DNA of 64,000 nt from Polyangium sp. 6x1 (GTDB lineage: Bacteria; Myxococcota_A; Polyangia; Polyangiales; Polyangiaceae): the NCBI RefSeq assembly GCF_029946515.1, contig NZ_JARZHH010000007.1, forward strand, positions 124,001-188,000, read 5' to 3'. Shown in pieces: positions 8,330 to 16,773 of this stretch (position 1 is its first letter; every line of letters starts with the position of its first letter). The notes under the pieces are model-generated. The model was not told where the DNA came from, did not search any database, and saw only the letters and a program-made list of their open reading frames with translations. Position numbers and translations under genes: made by a program.

Positions 8330-8575
8330 TCAGGCCGCCGATGAGGCGGTTCGAAGCATGCGGAGCCGACGAACCCCGCAACTCGGGGCGGAATCGGCGC
8401 CTTCCGTGGAGACCGGCGCGTCGCCCTCGACGAGGGCCTTCACGGTCGCCCGACACGAGCCGCAACGAGTGCCAGCCCGCGTCTTTTCCATGACTTCATG
8501 GGCCGTCGAGGCACCAGCGCCCACGAGGTCCAGGATGTCCTTCTCCGAAACCGCCTCACAGATGCAGACGTACAT
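8330..8575 (-). CDS. bfd: Bacterioferritin-associated ferredoxin-like [2Fe-2S] protein
   Basis: An 81-residue protein whose first 50 residues are the BFD-like [2Fe-2S] fold: Cys4 and Cys6 (YVCICEAVSEKDI) and Cys38 and Cys41 (TRCGSCRATVKALV). In other bacteria Bfd binds bacterioferritin and reduces its core to release iron. The last 30 residues (Ala/Ser/Arg-rich, with a further Cys) are longer than in enteric Bfd and have no assigned role. The start has a GGAAG Shine-Dalgarno. A Fur-like palindrome sits 26-56 bp upstream, fitting iron repression. bfr follows on the same strand. Confidence 0.9.
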   Translation of the reverse strand: MYVCICEAVSEKDILDLVGAGASTAHEVMEKTRAGTRCGSCRATVKALVEGDAPVSTEGADSAPSCGVRRLRMLRTASSAA

Positions 8576-8600
8576 AGTGCTTCCGACCGTCCGGCGTCCT

Positions 8601-8631
8601 GTTGATGTTGAGAATAGCTTTCAACATCAAC
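8601..8631 (-). promoter_or_regulatory. Fur-like operator palindrome upstream of bfd
   Basis: GTTGATGTTGA (8601-8611) and TCAACATCAAC (8621-8631) are perfect 11-base inverted arms around a 9-base spacer. The central 15 bases, TGAGAATAGCTTTCA (8609-8623), agree with the Fur 7-1-7 consensus TGATAATnATTATCA at most positions. The site is 26-56 bp upstream of the bfd start. Position, symmetry and the iron-release function of bfd make a Fur box the best reading; regulator identity is inference. Confidence 0.6.
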
Positions 8632-8680
8632 GCGGTCAATACCGTTGGCGTGGATCGGCCGTCTGTTCGAGGCGGAGCGG

Positions 8681-9445
8681 TCACATGGCGAGGCCGCCGT
8701 CGACGTCGATGGTGCGGCCGTTGAAATACTCGCACTCGATGACGAAACGGACGGCGAGCCAGAGGTCCTCGGGCACGCCGATGCGGCCGACGGGGATCGC
8801 GGCGACGAGCGCGTCCTTGGCCTTCTGGTTCATGCCCTGGGTCATGGGCGTCTCGACCATGCCCGGCGCCACGCAGCCGACGCGGATGCCGAACGGCGCG
8901 AACTCGAGGGCCCAGGTCTTCGTGTTCGTTGCGAGCGCGGCCTTCGCGGCGCTGTAGTTCGACTGGCCGCGGTTTCCATGGCGCGCGATCGAGCTGATGT
9001 TGACGATGACGCCCTTCTCGCCGCTCGACGCCATCTTCGCGACGACGTCGCGGACCATGTACGTCGCGCCCGTGAGGTTCACGTCGATGACCGCCTGCCA
9101 CTGCTGCGCCGAGAGCTTCGTGATGGCGCCGGTCGTGCGGTCCTTCTTCACGAGCAGGCCGTCGCGCAGGATGCCGGCGTTGTTGATGAGGCCGTTCAGG
9201 CCGCCCATGGCCTCGTGCGCGAAGTCGACGTACGCGGAGACCTCGGCCTCGCTGCCGACGTCGAGGCGCTTCGGGTGGATCTTGCCGCGGAGGCCCTTGG
9301 CCTCCTCCGCGAGCGAGGCGAGCAGGGCCTCGTTCACGTCGCCCGCGACCACCTGTCCGCCGGCCTCTGCGAGGCGAAGGGCGTAATGACGGCCGAGGCC
9401 CGAGGCAGCGCCGGTGACGATGAACTTGGTGTCTTCGAGTCGCAT
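8681..9445 (-). CDS. Short-chain dehydrogenase/reductase
   Basis: A 254-residue classical SDR. The cofactor motif is TGAASGLG (11-18); NNAG lies in the fourth strand region; the catalytic set is Ser of NISSIA with Tyr and Lys in NYSAAK; the C-terminal RTIDVDGGLAM is typical of 3-hydroxyacyl-CoA/acetoacetyl-CoA-type family members. Substrate cannot be fixed from sequence; a beta-oxidation 3-hydroxyacyl-CoA role is plausible. The start at 9445 has a GGAGGAG Shine-Dalgarno at good spacing; a longer open frame to 9616 has no such support. It is divergent from the lipoprotein gene at 9562. Confidence 0.92.
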   Translation of the reverse strand: MRLEDTKFIVTGAASGLGRHYALRLAEAGGQVVAGDVNEALLASLAEEAKGLRGKIHPKRLDVGSEAEVSAYVDFAHEAMGGLNGLINNAGILRDGLLVKKDRTTGAITKLSAQQWQAVIDVNLTGATYMVRDVVAKMASSGEKGVIVNISSIARHGNRGQSNYSAAKAALATNTKTWALEFAPFGIRVGCVAPGMVETPMTQGMNQKAKDALVAAIPVGRIGVPEDLWLAVRFVIECEYFNGRTIDVDGGLAM

Positions 9446-9561
9446 GGTCTCCTCCAGGAAGCGAGGGCCGAAGAGCCCTCGGCAGCGGGGTGATACACGC
9501 GCGGATGGAGATCGGGAAGGCCACGCTTGCGCCGGGTAGCCCCGGTGATATTTCCCGAGCC

Positions 9562-9972
9562 ATGATCCGCCGCGCGCTGCTCGTTCTGTGCATGGCCCTC
9601 GGCTCCGTGGCCGCATGCAAACGTGACGTGCCCGTCCCGGCCGCGTCCGATCCCAACGGGAAGGATCTGGTGGACGGCGCGGTCGTCGCGGCCGTCGAGT
9701 CGAGCGGAGGCGTCCGGCTCTACAAGATCGTCCACGTCGACGACTACCCGGAGCCCGCAGGCCCCGAGTACCACATGATCGCCTACAACCCGAAGGTGCC
9801 GACGTTCCAGGACGCGGCGAACCTGTGGAAACACAAGCGGGGCGAGGTGACGGTCGCGATCGACCACATGTTCGTGCGGCTCGTGAGCTTCGGCAAACGC
9901 GACCATCGCGTGCTGTTCGTCGAGCCAGTGACCGACGAGGAGAAGGCGCCGTACCTGAAGGCGCGGCGCTGA
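9562..9972 (+). CDS. Small hypothetical lipoprotein
   Basis: A 136-residue protein with a type II signal peptide: RR, a hydrophobic core (ALLVLCMALGSV) and lipobox VAAC, placing the lipidated Cys at 19. The mature part is a small alpha/beta domain without recognised motif. I start at MIRRALLV (9562); upstream in-frame ATGs would bury the signal peptide. Its TGA ends 1 bp before the convergent sigma-factor stop. Its promoter region faces the SDR gene. Function unknown. Confidence 0.8.
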   Translation: MIRRALLVLCMALGSVAACKRDVPVPAASDPNGKDLVDGAVVAAVESSGGVRLYKIVHVDDYPEPAGPEYHMIAYNPKVPTFQDAANLWKHKRGEVTVAIDHMFVRLVSFGKRDHRVLFVEPVTDEEKAPYLKARR

Positions 9973-9973
9973 C

Positions 9974-10639
9974 TCAGCGGGTCCGCGCGGCGATCGCGGT
10001 GGCGAGCAACTGAATCGCCTGCGTGTGCAGGCGGCTCGCCCAGCTCTTGCTGATGCCGAGATCCGCGGCGATCTCGTCGAAGTCCTCGCCCTGGAAGTAG
10101 TGCCGCTCGACGAGCTTGCGCTCACGCTCGGGGAGCGCGTCGACGGCGTGACGAAGGGCGTGGGCCATCTCGGCGCGTGAGGTGTGCTCCTCGGGCGAGC
10201 TCGCGCCGGAGACGAGGCCGAGCGCGAGGGCCGCCGCATGCGCTTCGAGGAGGCGATCGAGCTTGGAGACGTGGTCGTCCTCGGAGAAACCCGGGTCATC
10301 CGGGGCGGAGGCGAGGTCGAGGGAGAGGCGCTCGGCGCAGAGAAGGCCCCTGGCGCGGGCGAGGGCCCGGCGGGCTCGACGCTCGTGCTTGATGCCGTCG
10401 AGGATGGCCCAGCGGACCTTGCGAGCGACGTACGTGGGGAGCGACGCGCGGGTCGGATCGAACGTGCGCGCGGCGTCGAGCAGGCCCGCCTGCGCAAAGG
10501 CGCGCATGTCCTCGAACGGGACCACGTTCCCGAGCCTGCGCCCCATCCACCGGAGGACGTGCTCCAGCACGGGCTTGCCCTCGTCGTAGTAGCGCTCGAT
10601 CGCGGGGTCTTCGCCGAACGAAGCGACGCGCAGGCTCAC
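9974..10639 (-). CDS. RNA polymerase sigma-70-family factor, FliA/SigB-like
   Basis: A 221-residue alternative sigma factor. Region 2 spans about 10-80 (DMRAFAQAGLLDAARTFDPTR; YVARKVRWAILDGIKHERR, the core-binding and -10 recognition part). Region 4 spans about 165-215 (LPERERKLVERHYFQ followed by the helix-turn-helix DEIAADLGISKSWASRLH). The pattern fits FliA/SigB-type group 3 factors better than ECF factors. The start is GTG at 10639, overlapping the stop of the small upstream gene as GTGA, which implies coupled translation and a possible partner or anti-sigma relation. Confidence 0.9.
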   Translation of the reverse strand: MSLRVASFGEDPAIERYYDEGKPVLEHVLRWMGRRLGNVVPFEDMRAFAQAGLLDAARTFDPTRASLPTYVARKVRWAILDGIKHERRARRALARARGLLCAERLSLDLASAPDDPGFSEDDHVSKLDRLLEAHAAALALGLVSGASSPEEHTSRAEMAHALRHAVDALPERERKLVERHYFQGEDFDEIAADLGISKSWASRLHTQAIQLLATAIAARTR

Positions 10640-10920
10640 TCGCCGGCCCCGGAACGCCGCGAACGAATGCCGCTGGCCCGGCGAACCTCGGGCGCCTCGT
10701 CCGCTTCCAGGTTCGCCCCGACGAACGCCTCACCACTCTCCTCGACATGCCTCGGCGCGGCCCGGCGGAGGACGCGCGCGGCGTGCTCGTCGGTCGCGAG
10801 CCCCTCGGCGAGCTCATCCCGCAGGAAATCGAGGTCCTCGCTGGGGAGGAGGCCGCGGTACGGCGCGACGGCTGCGTCGATGCGCGCCGCGACCCAAGGG
10901 TTGGCAAGGAGAGGGTGCAT
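10636..10920 (-). CDS. Small hypothetical protein coupled to the sigma factor
   Basis: A 94-residue acidic/Arg-rich protein starting MHPLLANPWVAARID at ATG 10920; a GTG at 10941 would add seven residues. It reads LLPSEDLDFLRDELAEGL then VLRRAAPRHVEESGEAF, a helical region followed by a charged tail, with no membrane segment or zinc motif. Its stop overlaps the sigma-factor start by 4 bases, so the two are one translational unit. A regulatory partner (anti-sigma or antagonist) is plausible from context only. No homologue is recognised. Confidence 0.65.
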   Translation of the reverse strand: MHPLLANPWVAARIDAAVAPYRGLLPSEDLDFLRDELAEGLATDEHAARVLRRAAPRHVEESGEAFVGANLEADEAPEVRRASGIRSRRSGAGE

Positions 10921-11051
10921 CGGTAGGGACAAACCTAGCACCCGGAGAAGCGGCGAAACAAGGGGAAAAAGAGGCCGTCCGGTTCGGTGGGACGAACTTG
11001 GTTTTTCCGCGGGGTTTTTCCGGGGGCCCGAGGCGAACGGCGCGTCGTCCT

Positions 11052-11159
11052 GAGGGGGACGCCTCGCGTCCCCCTCTCATCCGGGCAGAGCCCGGACGAT
11101 TCACCCCCCGAGGCGAGCTCGCTTCGCGATCTCGCAGAGCGCCGAACCGTTCGGCGCTC
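11052..11159. terminator. Cluster of three perfect hairpins
   Basis: Three strong hairpins follow one another: GAGGGGGACGC/GCGTCCCCCTC (11-bp stem, CTC loop, 11052-11076); CCGGGC/GCCCGG (AGA loop, 11081-11095); GAGCGCCGAA/TTCGGCGCTC (10-bp stem, CCG loop, 11137-11159). The last lies 6 bp beyond the stop of the lipoprotein gene at 11165 (minus strand), fitting termination of that transcript. No T-run follows. Confidence 0.5.
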
Positions 11160-11164
11160 GAAGC

Positions 11165-11695
11165 TCACTTCGGCGGGTTCTCCCCGTTGAGACACTCGTC
11201 GAACGCCTTCACGCTCTTCGCGGCCATCGCGCACTCGAGCCGCTTCCTCTCGGCCACCTTGCCGACGAGGCTCTCGATGCAGCCGTTCGCCCACGGCTCG
11301 CCCATCTTCCCGACCACCGCGTCGATGCTCTGCGTGGCCTGCTCGCGCTGCTTCTCCGTGAGCCGCTTGTCGAGCGCGGCGATCTGGTCTCCGCGTTGCA
11401 CCGCGACGTACTGCCGGCCGAGCTCGATGCAGTCCTTCTCCGTCAGGATGTAGTCGTTCGCGGCGCCGTCGTCGGTCGTCTTCTTCGCGCCGTGCGAGAG
11501 CGGCCTCGGCTCGGGCTCCGTCGTGTCGGCCGTGGCCTCGCGCGGCTCGCTCGCTCCGTCGTCCGGGGCAGAGCCGCTCTGGCTCGTGGCGTCGTCGGGC
11601 GGCGGGGTGGATGCACCGCAGCCGAAGGCCCCGAGCGAGAGCAGCGTGGCGAGGACGGTCGCGGCGAGCGTGGAGAGCAGGGAACGGCCGTTCAT
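11165..11695 (-). CDS. Hypothetical lipoprotein
   Basis: A 176-residue protein with a type II signal peptide: hydrophobic core AATVLATLLSLGAF and Cys26 after GAFG. An acidic, Pro/Thr/Ser-rich linker covers about 28-75. The folded part (about 80-170) is helical and Lys/Glu-rich with three spaced cysteines (DCIELGRQYVAV, NGCIESLVGKVAERKRLECAMAAK, DECLNG), suggesting disulphides in the periplasm or at the surface. No enzyme motif is seen and the function is unknown. It is divergent from ftsH. Confidence 0.8.
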   Translation of the reverse strand: MNGRSLLSTLAATVLATLLSLGAFGCGASTPPPDDATSQSGSAPDDGASEPREATADTTEPEPRPLSHGAKKTTDDGAANDYILTEKDCIELGRQYVAVQRGDQIAALDKRLTEKQREQATQSIDAVVGKMGEPWANGCIESLVGKVAERKRLECAMAAKSVKAFDECLNGENPPK

Positions 11696-11830
11696 GGACG
11701 GACAAGCGTACGCCCGCTCCTTTTGCCCTGTCCATCCTCGCCGGTACGTCGGTGCACGGACCGAGGCCGCTCCCCGGGTCGATCGTGGTTGGCAGAGCGC
11801 GTGCAGGCAGATCGCACGGGGCGGAGACCA

Positions 11831-13717
11831 ATGCGATCGTTCTGGGTTTACATCCTACTCGTCGTGGGCGCGGTGCTCCTGCTCGGCTCGCTCGAAGGGA
11901 GCGAAGAGCGAATTCCTTACGCTCGGTTCCGGGACATGGCCGAGCAAGGTGTGCTCACCGAGGTCCAGATCAAGGGAGACACGTACATCGGGCGCACGGC
12001 GCCGAACGCGCCCGTCGGCACGTCGCAGACGTTCCGGACCGGGCGCATCGAGGGAGCCGAGACCGCTCTGCTCGCGACGCTCGACAAGAAGGACGTCCCG
12101 TACACGCGGGTCTCCGACGGCGGGCCGTCGCTCTCGATGATGCTGCTCTGGGCGCTGCCGCTCGTGGGCGTGCTCCTGCTCGTGGGCTCGATGTCGCGCA
12201 AGGCGCCGACGCCGAACATCACGAATCCCGCGCTGAACTTCGGCAAACACAAGGCGCGGCTCTACGTGGACAAGGGCGCGCCGATCACGTTCCGCGACGT
12301 GGCCGGCAGCCACGAGGCGAAGGCCGAGCTCACCGAGATCGTCGAGTTCCTGAAGGCGCCGGAGCGCTATCGCAGGCTCGGCGGGCGCATCCCGAAGGGG
12401 TGTTTGCTCGTGGGGCCGCCCGGAACGGGCAAGACGCTGCTCGCGCGGGCCGTGGCCGGCGAGGCGAACGTGCCGTTCTTCAGCATCTGCGGCTCGGAGT
12501 TCGTGGAGATGTTCGTCGGCGTGGGCGCGGCGCGCGTGCGCGATCTGTTCGCCCAGGCGCGCGAGAAGCCGGCCGCGATCCTGTTCGTCGACGAGCTCGA
12601 CGCGGTCGGAAAGGCCCGCGGCGCAGCCGGTCCGATCGGCGGCAACGACGAGCGCGAGCAGACGCTGAACCAGCTCCTCACGGAGATGGACGGCTTCGAC
12701 GGCGCGACGGGGCTCGTGGTGATCGCCGCGACGAACCGGCCCGAGATCCTCGATCCAGCGCTCACGCGCGCGGGGCGCTTCGATCGGCGCGTGTACGTCG
12801 ACCGGCCGGACCTCCGCGAGCGGCGCGAGATCCTGGAGGTGCACGCGCGCCGGGTGCTGCTCGGCCCGGACGTGAACCTCGACGACATGGCCGCGCAGAC
12901 GACGGGGCTCGTGGGCGCGGATCTCGCGAACCTGCTGAACGAGGCGGCCCTGCTCGCGGCGCGCAGGCACGCGACCGCGGTGAGCAAGATGGATCTCGAA
13001 GAGGCGATCGAGCGCGTCATCGCGGGGCTCGAGCGCAAGAGCCGGCGGCTCGGGGCGCACGAGCGCACGGTCGTGGCGTACCACGAGGCAGGACACGCGA
13101 TCGCGGCGGAGCTCTTGCCGACGCAGGATCCGGTGCGGAAGGTGTCGATCGTTCCGCGCGGGATCGGCGCGCTCGGCTACACGCTGCAGAAGCCGCGCGA
13201 GGACCGGTACCTGATGAGCCGGCAGGAGATCCTCGATCGGCTCGTGGTGCTGCTCGGCGGGCGGGTGGCCGAACAGCGGACGTTCGGCGACGCGTCGACG
13301 GGCGCGCAGGACGATCTCGTGAACGCGACGGACATCGCGCGGCGCATGGTGCGCGAGCTCGGGATGGGCGGCGCGTCGATGGGGCTCGCGTCGTTCGATC
13401 CGCGGCGAAGCGTGACGTTCGAGCGCGGCGGTTACGACTACAGCGAGGAGACGGCGCGGGCCGTGGACGCCGAGGTGGGGCGTCTGCTCGCGGAGGCCGA
13501 GTCGCGGACGAAGGCGCTCATCAACGAGCATCACGAGGCGCTCGAGCGGATCGCGCGGCGGCTGCTCGAGGTGGAGACGCTGTCCGGCGAGGAGGTGCGC
13601 TCGCTCTTGCAGGCGCCGTCGGCGGAGAAGCCGAAGGGCGCGGAGACGGAGAACGTCGACGTGGCGGTCGACGACGTGCCGACGAGCGAGGCGCGGCCGC
13701 GGGCGGCTTGTCGGTAG
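11831..13717 (+). CDS. ftsH: ATP-dependent zinc metalloprotease FtsH
   Basis: A membrane AAA+ protease of 628 residues that unfolds and degrades membrane and short-lived cytosolic proteins. It has two membrane helices (about 5-20 and 102-120) around a periplasmic loop, Walker A GPPGTGKT (195-202), Walker B ILFVDE (250-255), the second region of homology [20 protein letters not shown], and the zinc site HEAGH (418-422). The start ATG 11831 ([10 protein letters not shown]) follows GGAG and gives the expected first helix; the open frame extends further upstream without homology. The C-terminal tail after about 585 is acidic and variable. It is convergent with lepB. Confidence 0.97.
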   Translation: MRSFWVYILLVVGAVLLLGSLEGSEERIPYARFRDMAEQGVLTEVQIKGDTYIGRTAPNAPVGTSQTFRTGRIEGAETALLATLDKKDVPYTRVSDGGPSLSMMLLWALPLVGVLLLVGSMSRKAPTPNITNPALNFGKHKARLYVDKGAPITFRDVAGSHEAKAELTEIVEFLKAPERYRRLGGRIPKGCLLVGPPGTGKTLLARAVAGEANVPFFSICGSEFVEMFVGVGAARVRDLFAQAREKPAAILFVDELDAVGKARGAAGPIGGNDEREQTLNQLLTEMDGFDGATGLVVIAATNRPEILDPALTRAGRFDRRVYVDRPDLRERREILEVHARRVLLGPDVNLDDMAAQTTGLVGADLANLLNEAALLAARRHATAVSKMDLEEAIERVIAGLERKSRRLGAHERTVVAYHEAGHAIAAELLPTQDPVRKVSIVPRGIGALGYTLQKPREDRYLMSRQEILDRLVVLLGGRVAEQRTFGDASTGAQDDLVNATDIARRMVRELGMGGASMGLASFDPRRSVTFERGGYDYSEETARAVDAEVGRLLAEAESRTKALINEHHEALERIARRLLEVETLSGEEVRSLLQAPSAEKPKGAETENVDVAVDDVPTSEARPRAACR

Positions 13718-13768
13718 AAGCGTCGATCAGGGCGCGGGCGCGGAAGATCGGCCCCCGCGCCCCGCCCC

Positions 13769-14449
13769 TCACCAGATCCGCCGGAACAACCGCTCGAAAT
13801 CGAGCCCTTCTCCCCGGAACATCACCCCGAGCACCTGCCCTCGCACGAGCGCGTTCGGCACCGTGCCCATCACCCGGCTGTCGAGCGACGCGGGCCGGTT
13901 GTCGCCCATCACGAAGAGGTGATCGGGCGGCACCACCGCGGGGCCGAAGTCCTCGAAGTCTCGACCTCCCGACTCGTGCGCGAGGCCGCCGAGGTGCTCC
14001 AGGAACCGCCCGTCCGGCAGCCTCTCGATGCGCTGCGGACGACCGTCGATGTAGAGGATCCCCCGCTTCACGGCGACCGTTTGTCCCTCCGTGGCGACCA
14101 CGCGCTTGACCAGCGGGATCGCGCCTCCGCGCGGATCCGCGAAGACCACGATTTCCCCGGGGCGCGGGCTCTTGTGGTGGAAGAGCCACGCGTCGGTGAA
14201 CGGCACGCGCAGGCCGTACGCGGCTTTCGCCACGAAGATGCGATCGCCGGGCTCGATCGTCGGCCACATCGAGCCCGTGGGCACGTGGTACTGGTCGGCG
14301 AGCGAGGCGCGCGCCGCCGTCAGCACGAGGACGAGCGCGACGAACTTGAGCGCCCTCTTGAAGAGGGCCAGGAGGAGGCGCTTGCGTCGCGATGCGACGG
14401 GCGGCGTTGCCTCTTCGGAGAGCGTGAGGGAAGGCTCGAACGAGGCCAT
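13769..14449 (-). CDS. lepB: Signal peptidase I
   Basis: Type I signal peptidase cleaves signal peptides at the outer face of the inner membrane. The preferred ATG at 14449 gives 226 residues: a basic N-tail, one membrane helix (KFVALVLVLTAARA), the catalytic Ser in PTGSMWPTIEPGD, the catalytic Lys in IPLVKRVVATEGQ, and box E GDNRPASLDSR. A longer frame to 14533 would run into the divergent aroE start at 14499. Myxobacteria often encode several copies, so redundancy is likely. Confidence 0.94.
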   Translation of the reverse strand: MASFEPSLTLSEEATPPVASRRKRLLLALFKRALKFVALVLVLTAARASLADQYHVPTGSMWPTIEPGDRIFVAKAAYGLRVPFTDAWLFHHKSPRPGEIVVFADPRGGAIPLVKRVVATEGQTVAVKRGILYIDGRPQRIERLPDGRFLEHLGGLAHESGGRDFEDFGPAVVPPDHLFVMGDNRPASLDSRVMGTVPNALVRGQVLGVMFRGEGLDFERLFRRIW

Positions 14450-14498
14450 CGCGTGGTGGTCGGTAGCATCACGGCCGAGGCCGATCCAGCCTGCGGGC

Positions 14499-15332
14499 AT
14501 GACGAACGCCCACGCCTCCGCGGCGAAGCTCACGTTGTGTGGATCGATCTCGCTTTATCCCGTTTCGCTCGGCGCGGCGATGCACCTCGCGGGCTACCAC
14601 GCGCTCGGCTTGCCGTTCACGTACGTACCGTTCCGCGTGACCGATCTCGGCGGCGCGATCACGGGCATGCGCGCGCTCGGGATCCGCGGGCTCGGCGTGT
14701 CGATGCCGTACAAGCAAGAGATCCTGCCGCTGCTCGACGCGATCGATCCGCTCGCGGCGAAGATCGGCGCGGTGAACACGGTCGTGCAGGAGGACGGGCG
14801 GCTCCTCGGGCACAACACCGACTGCGTGGGCGCGGTGCGCGCGCTCGAGGAGATCGCGCCCGTGAAAGGCGCGCGCGCGCTCGTGCTCGGCGCGGGCGGG
14901 GCCGGGCGCGCCGTGGCGCACGGGCTCGCGGACGCAGGCGCGAAGGTTGTCGTGACGAACCGCAGCCTCGACAAGGCCGAGGCGCTCGCGGCCGAGATCG
15001 GCGGGCGCGCGGCGGGGGTGGAGGAGGCGCGAAACGCGGGGGATTATGACGTCGTCGTGAACGCGACGTCCGTGGGCATGGGCGAGATCGCGTCGGAAAG
15101 CCCCGTGCCGGAGGAGGCGATCGCCGCGGGGCAACTCGTGATGGACATCGTGTACAAGCCGATCGAGACGGCGCTCGTCCGCGCGGCGAGGCGGCGAGGC
15201 GCGCGCGTCATCCACGGCGGGCGCATGCTCTTGCACCAGGCGGCGCGACAGTTCGAGCTCTACACGGGCGAGCGGGCTCCGCTCGACGCCATGGATGCCG
15301 CGCTGCGGGAGCAGATCGCCATGCTCGGTTGA
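14499..15332 (+). CDS. aroE: Shikimate dehydrogenase
   Basis: AroE reduces 3-dehydroshikimate to shikimate with NADPH in the aromatic pathway. The ATG at 14499 gives 277 residues, the family length. The N-terminal substrate loop GSISLYPVSLGAAMH is divergent from the usual SxS-P-x-H-N form. The catalytic Lys is present (GVSMPYKQEIL), as is the substrate Asp in HNTDCVG. The NADP site is VLGAGGAGRAV followed by NRS, and VNATSVGM appears later. The divergent first loop leaves some room for a quinate/shikimate variant. The next gene begins within 50 bp. Confidence 0.9.
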   Translation: MTNAHASAAKLTLCGSISLYPVSLGAAMHLAGYHALGLPFTYVPFRVTDLGGAITGMRALGIRGLGVSMPYKQEILPLLDAIDPLAAKIGAVNTVVQEDGRLLGHNTDCVGAVRALEEIAPVKGARALVLGAGGAGRAVAHGLADAGAKVVVTNRSLDKAEALAAEIGGRAAGVEEARNAGDYDVVVNATSVGMGEIASESPVPEEAIAAGQLVMDIVYKPIETALVRAARRRGARVIHGGRMLLHQAARQFELYTGERAPLDAMDAALREQIAMLG

Positions 15333-15379
15333 GCTGGGACACGCCCCCTTTTGTTTGCAGCGCGTCGTCGTCTGCCGGC

Positions 15380-16618
15380 ATGCTCCGCGCCGTGGATCGC
15401 CGGGCCCTGCTCCTTCCGCTGCTCTCCGCCGTGGCCCTCGGATGCAGCGTCGAGGCTTCGCCCGCGCCCGCGCCGACGAACGTCGCCGCAGCCGCTCCCG
15501 CTCCCGCTTCCGCTTCCGCTTCCGCTCCCGCTCCCGCTTCCGCTTCCGCCGCCGCTCCCGCTCCCGCCCCCGAGCCTCCGCCCGAGGGCATGATCGCGCT
15601 CCCGCCGGCCATCTACCTCATGGGCTCGCGCGCACTCGAAGGGCTGCCCGAGGAGAAGCCGATGCACGAGGTCGTCCTCGCCGGCTTCTACCTCGACCGC
15701 ACCGAGGTCACCGTCCGCGCCTACCGCGCCTGCGTCGCCGCCGGCGCTTGCACCCCCTCGCACACCGGCGAGGCCTTCTGCCCCGGAGACGCCGAAGGCA
15801 AAGCCGATCACCCGATCAGCTGCATCGACTTCCCCCAGGCCGAGGCCTACTGCGCCTTCGCCAAGAAGCGCCTGCCCACCGAGCGCGAGTGGGAGTACGC
15901 CGCCCGCGCGGGCAACGAGCACCGCAAGTTCTCCTGGGGCGACGACCCGCCCGACGAGAAACACGCCTGCTACGACCACCCCGGCACCTGCCCCGTCGCC
16001 TCCTTCCCCGCAGGCGCCTTCGGCCTCTACGACATGTCGGGCAATGTGTGGGAATGGACGTCCACCGTCTACGGCCCCTACCCGGACGAGGCCCGCGCCG
16101 GCACGCATCGCGTCTACCGCGGCGGGAGCTGGAGCCGCCGTTTTCCCAAGTGGCTCCGCACGGCCCTGCGCAATCGCTACGAGCCGCACAAGTGGAGCGC
16201 TTCGCTCGGCGTGCGTTGCGCAAAGTCGCAGACCCCCCTCACCTGCCCTCCCGACACCGAGGCCCGCGGCGAGACCTGCGTCCGTGTGAAGGGCGATCCC
16301 TCGTGTGAGCCCGGCCTCTCCTGGAACGGCAAAGCCTGCTCCCTCGGCGGCGTCGCCCTGCCCGTCAGCGCCGAGGCCGCCGCGAACCCGACCGCCACCG
16401 CCGCCGCCTCCTCGTCTCCCGCGGCCGAGCCCGCCCCCGTGCGTCGCACCCGCACGCCGCGATTCGATGACGATTGCAAGGCGCATTACGCGGGACGCCC
16501 TGCGGCTTATCGTTACGAGGGAGGCACGTTTTACAGCCGGAACCCGGTCATCGCGGGCGACGGCTGCACGAAGCGGGACATGGGCGAGACCTGGACGAGC
16601 GCCTGCTGTTCGGGCTAA
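15380..16618 (+). CDS. SUMF1/FGE-domain lipoprotein
   Basis: A 412-residue exported protein. Residues 1-22 form a lipoprotein signal with lipobox ALGC. A Pro/Ala/Ser linker (about 27-65) is encoded by a hexanucleotide repeat. The formylglycine-generating-enzyme-like fold follows at about 70-290: MIALPPAIYLMGS, GFYLDRTEVTVRAYRACV, RLPTEREWEYAARAG, GLYDMSGNVWEWTS, VYRGGSWSR and LGVRCAK. The tail is Cys-rich. Many secreted family members are not sulfatase activators and bind partners or cell-wall material instead, so the activity is open. I take ATG 15380 because it creates the signal peptide. Confidence 0.85.
   Translation: MLRAVDRRALLLPLLSAVALGCSVEASPAPAPTNVAAAAPAPASASASAPAPASASAAAPAPAPEPPPEGMIALPPAIYLMGSRALEGLPEEKPMHEVVLAGFYLDRTEVTVRAYRACVAAGACTPSHTGEAFCPGDAEGKADHPISCIDFPQAEAYCAFAKKRLPTEREWEYAARAGNEHRKFSWGDDPPDEKHACYDHPGTCPVASFPAGAFGLYDMSGNVWEWTSTVYGPYPDEARAGTHRVYRGGSWSRRFPKWLRTALRNRYEPHKWSASLGVRCAKSQTPLTCPPDTEARGETCVRVKGDPSCEPGLSWNGKACSLGGVALPVSAEAAANPTATAAASSSPAAEPAPVRRTRTPRFDDDCKAHYAGRPAAYRYEGGTFYSRNPVIAGDGCTKRDMGETWTSACCSG
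15494..15571 (+). repeat. Hexanucleotide GCTYCC tract inside the SUMF1-like gene
   Basis: About thirteen near-perfect GCTCCC/GCTTCC units encode the alternating Ala-Pro/Ala-Ser linker. The unit is a multiple of three, so copy-number change would alter linker length without breaking the frame. Confidence 0.8.
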
Positions 16619-16773
16619 CGCATACCTCGATGGAGCGGTCTCCGCGGGGTCTCGGGCGTTCGTTGCCTTCCCAGGTGGCCCAAGGCCGCTCGCCCATCTA
16701 GGCTGTCGCGCCTCGGGGGATCTCGCTGCGCTCGGACGAGCCGAGCCACCGCGCCCCCCGACCTCTGTTTCCC

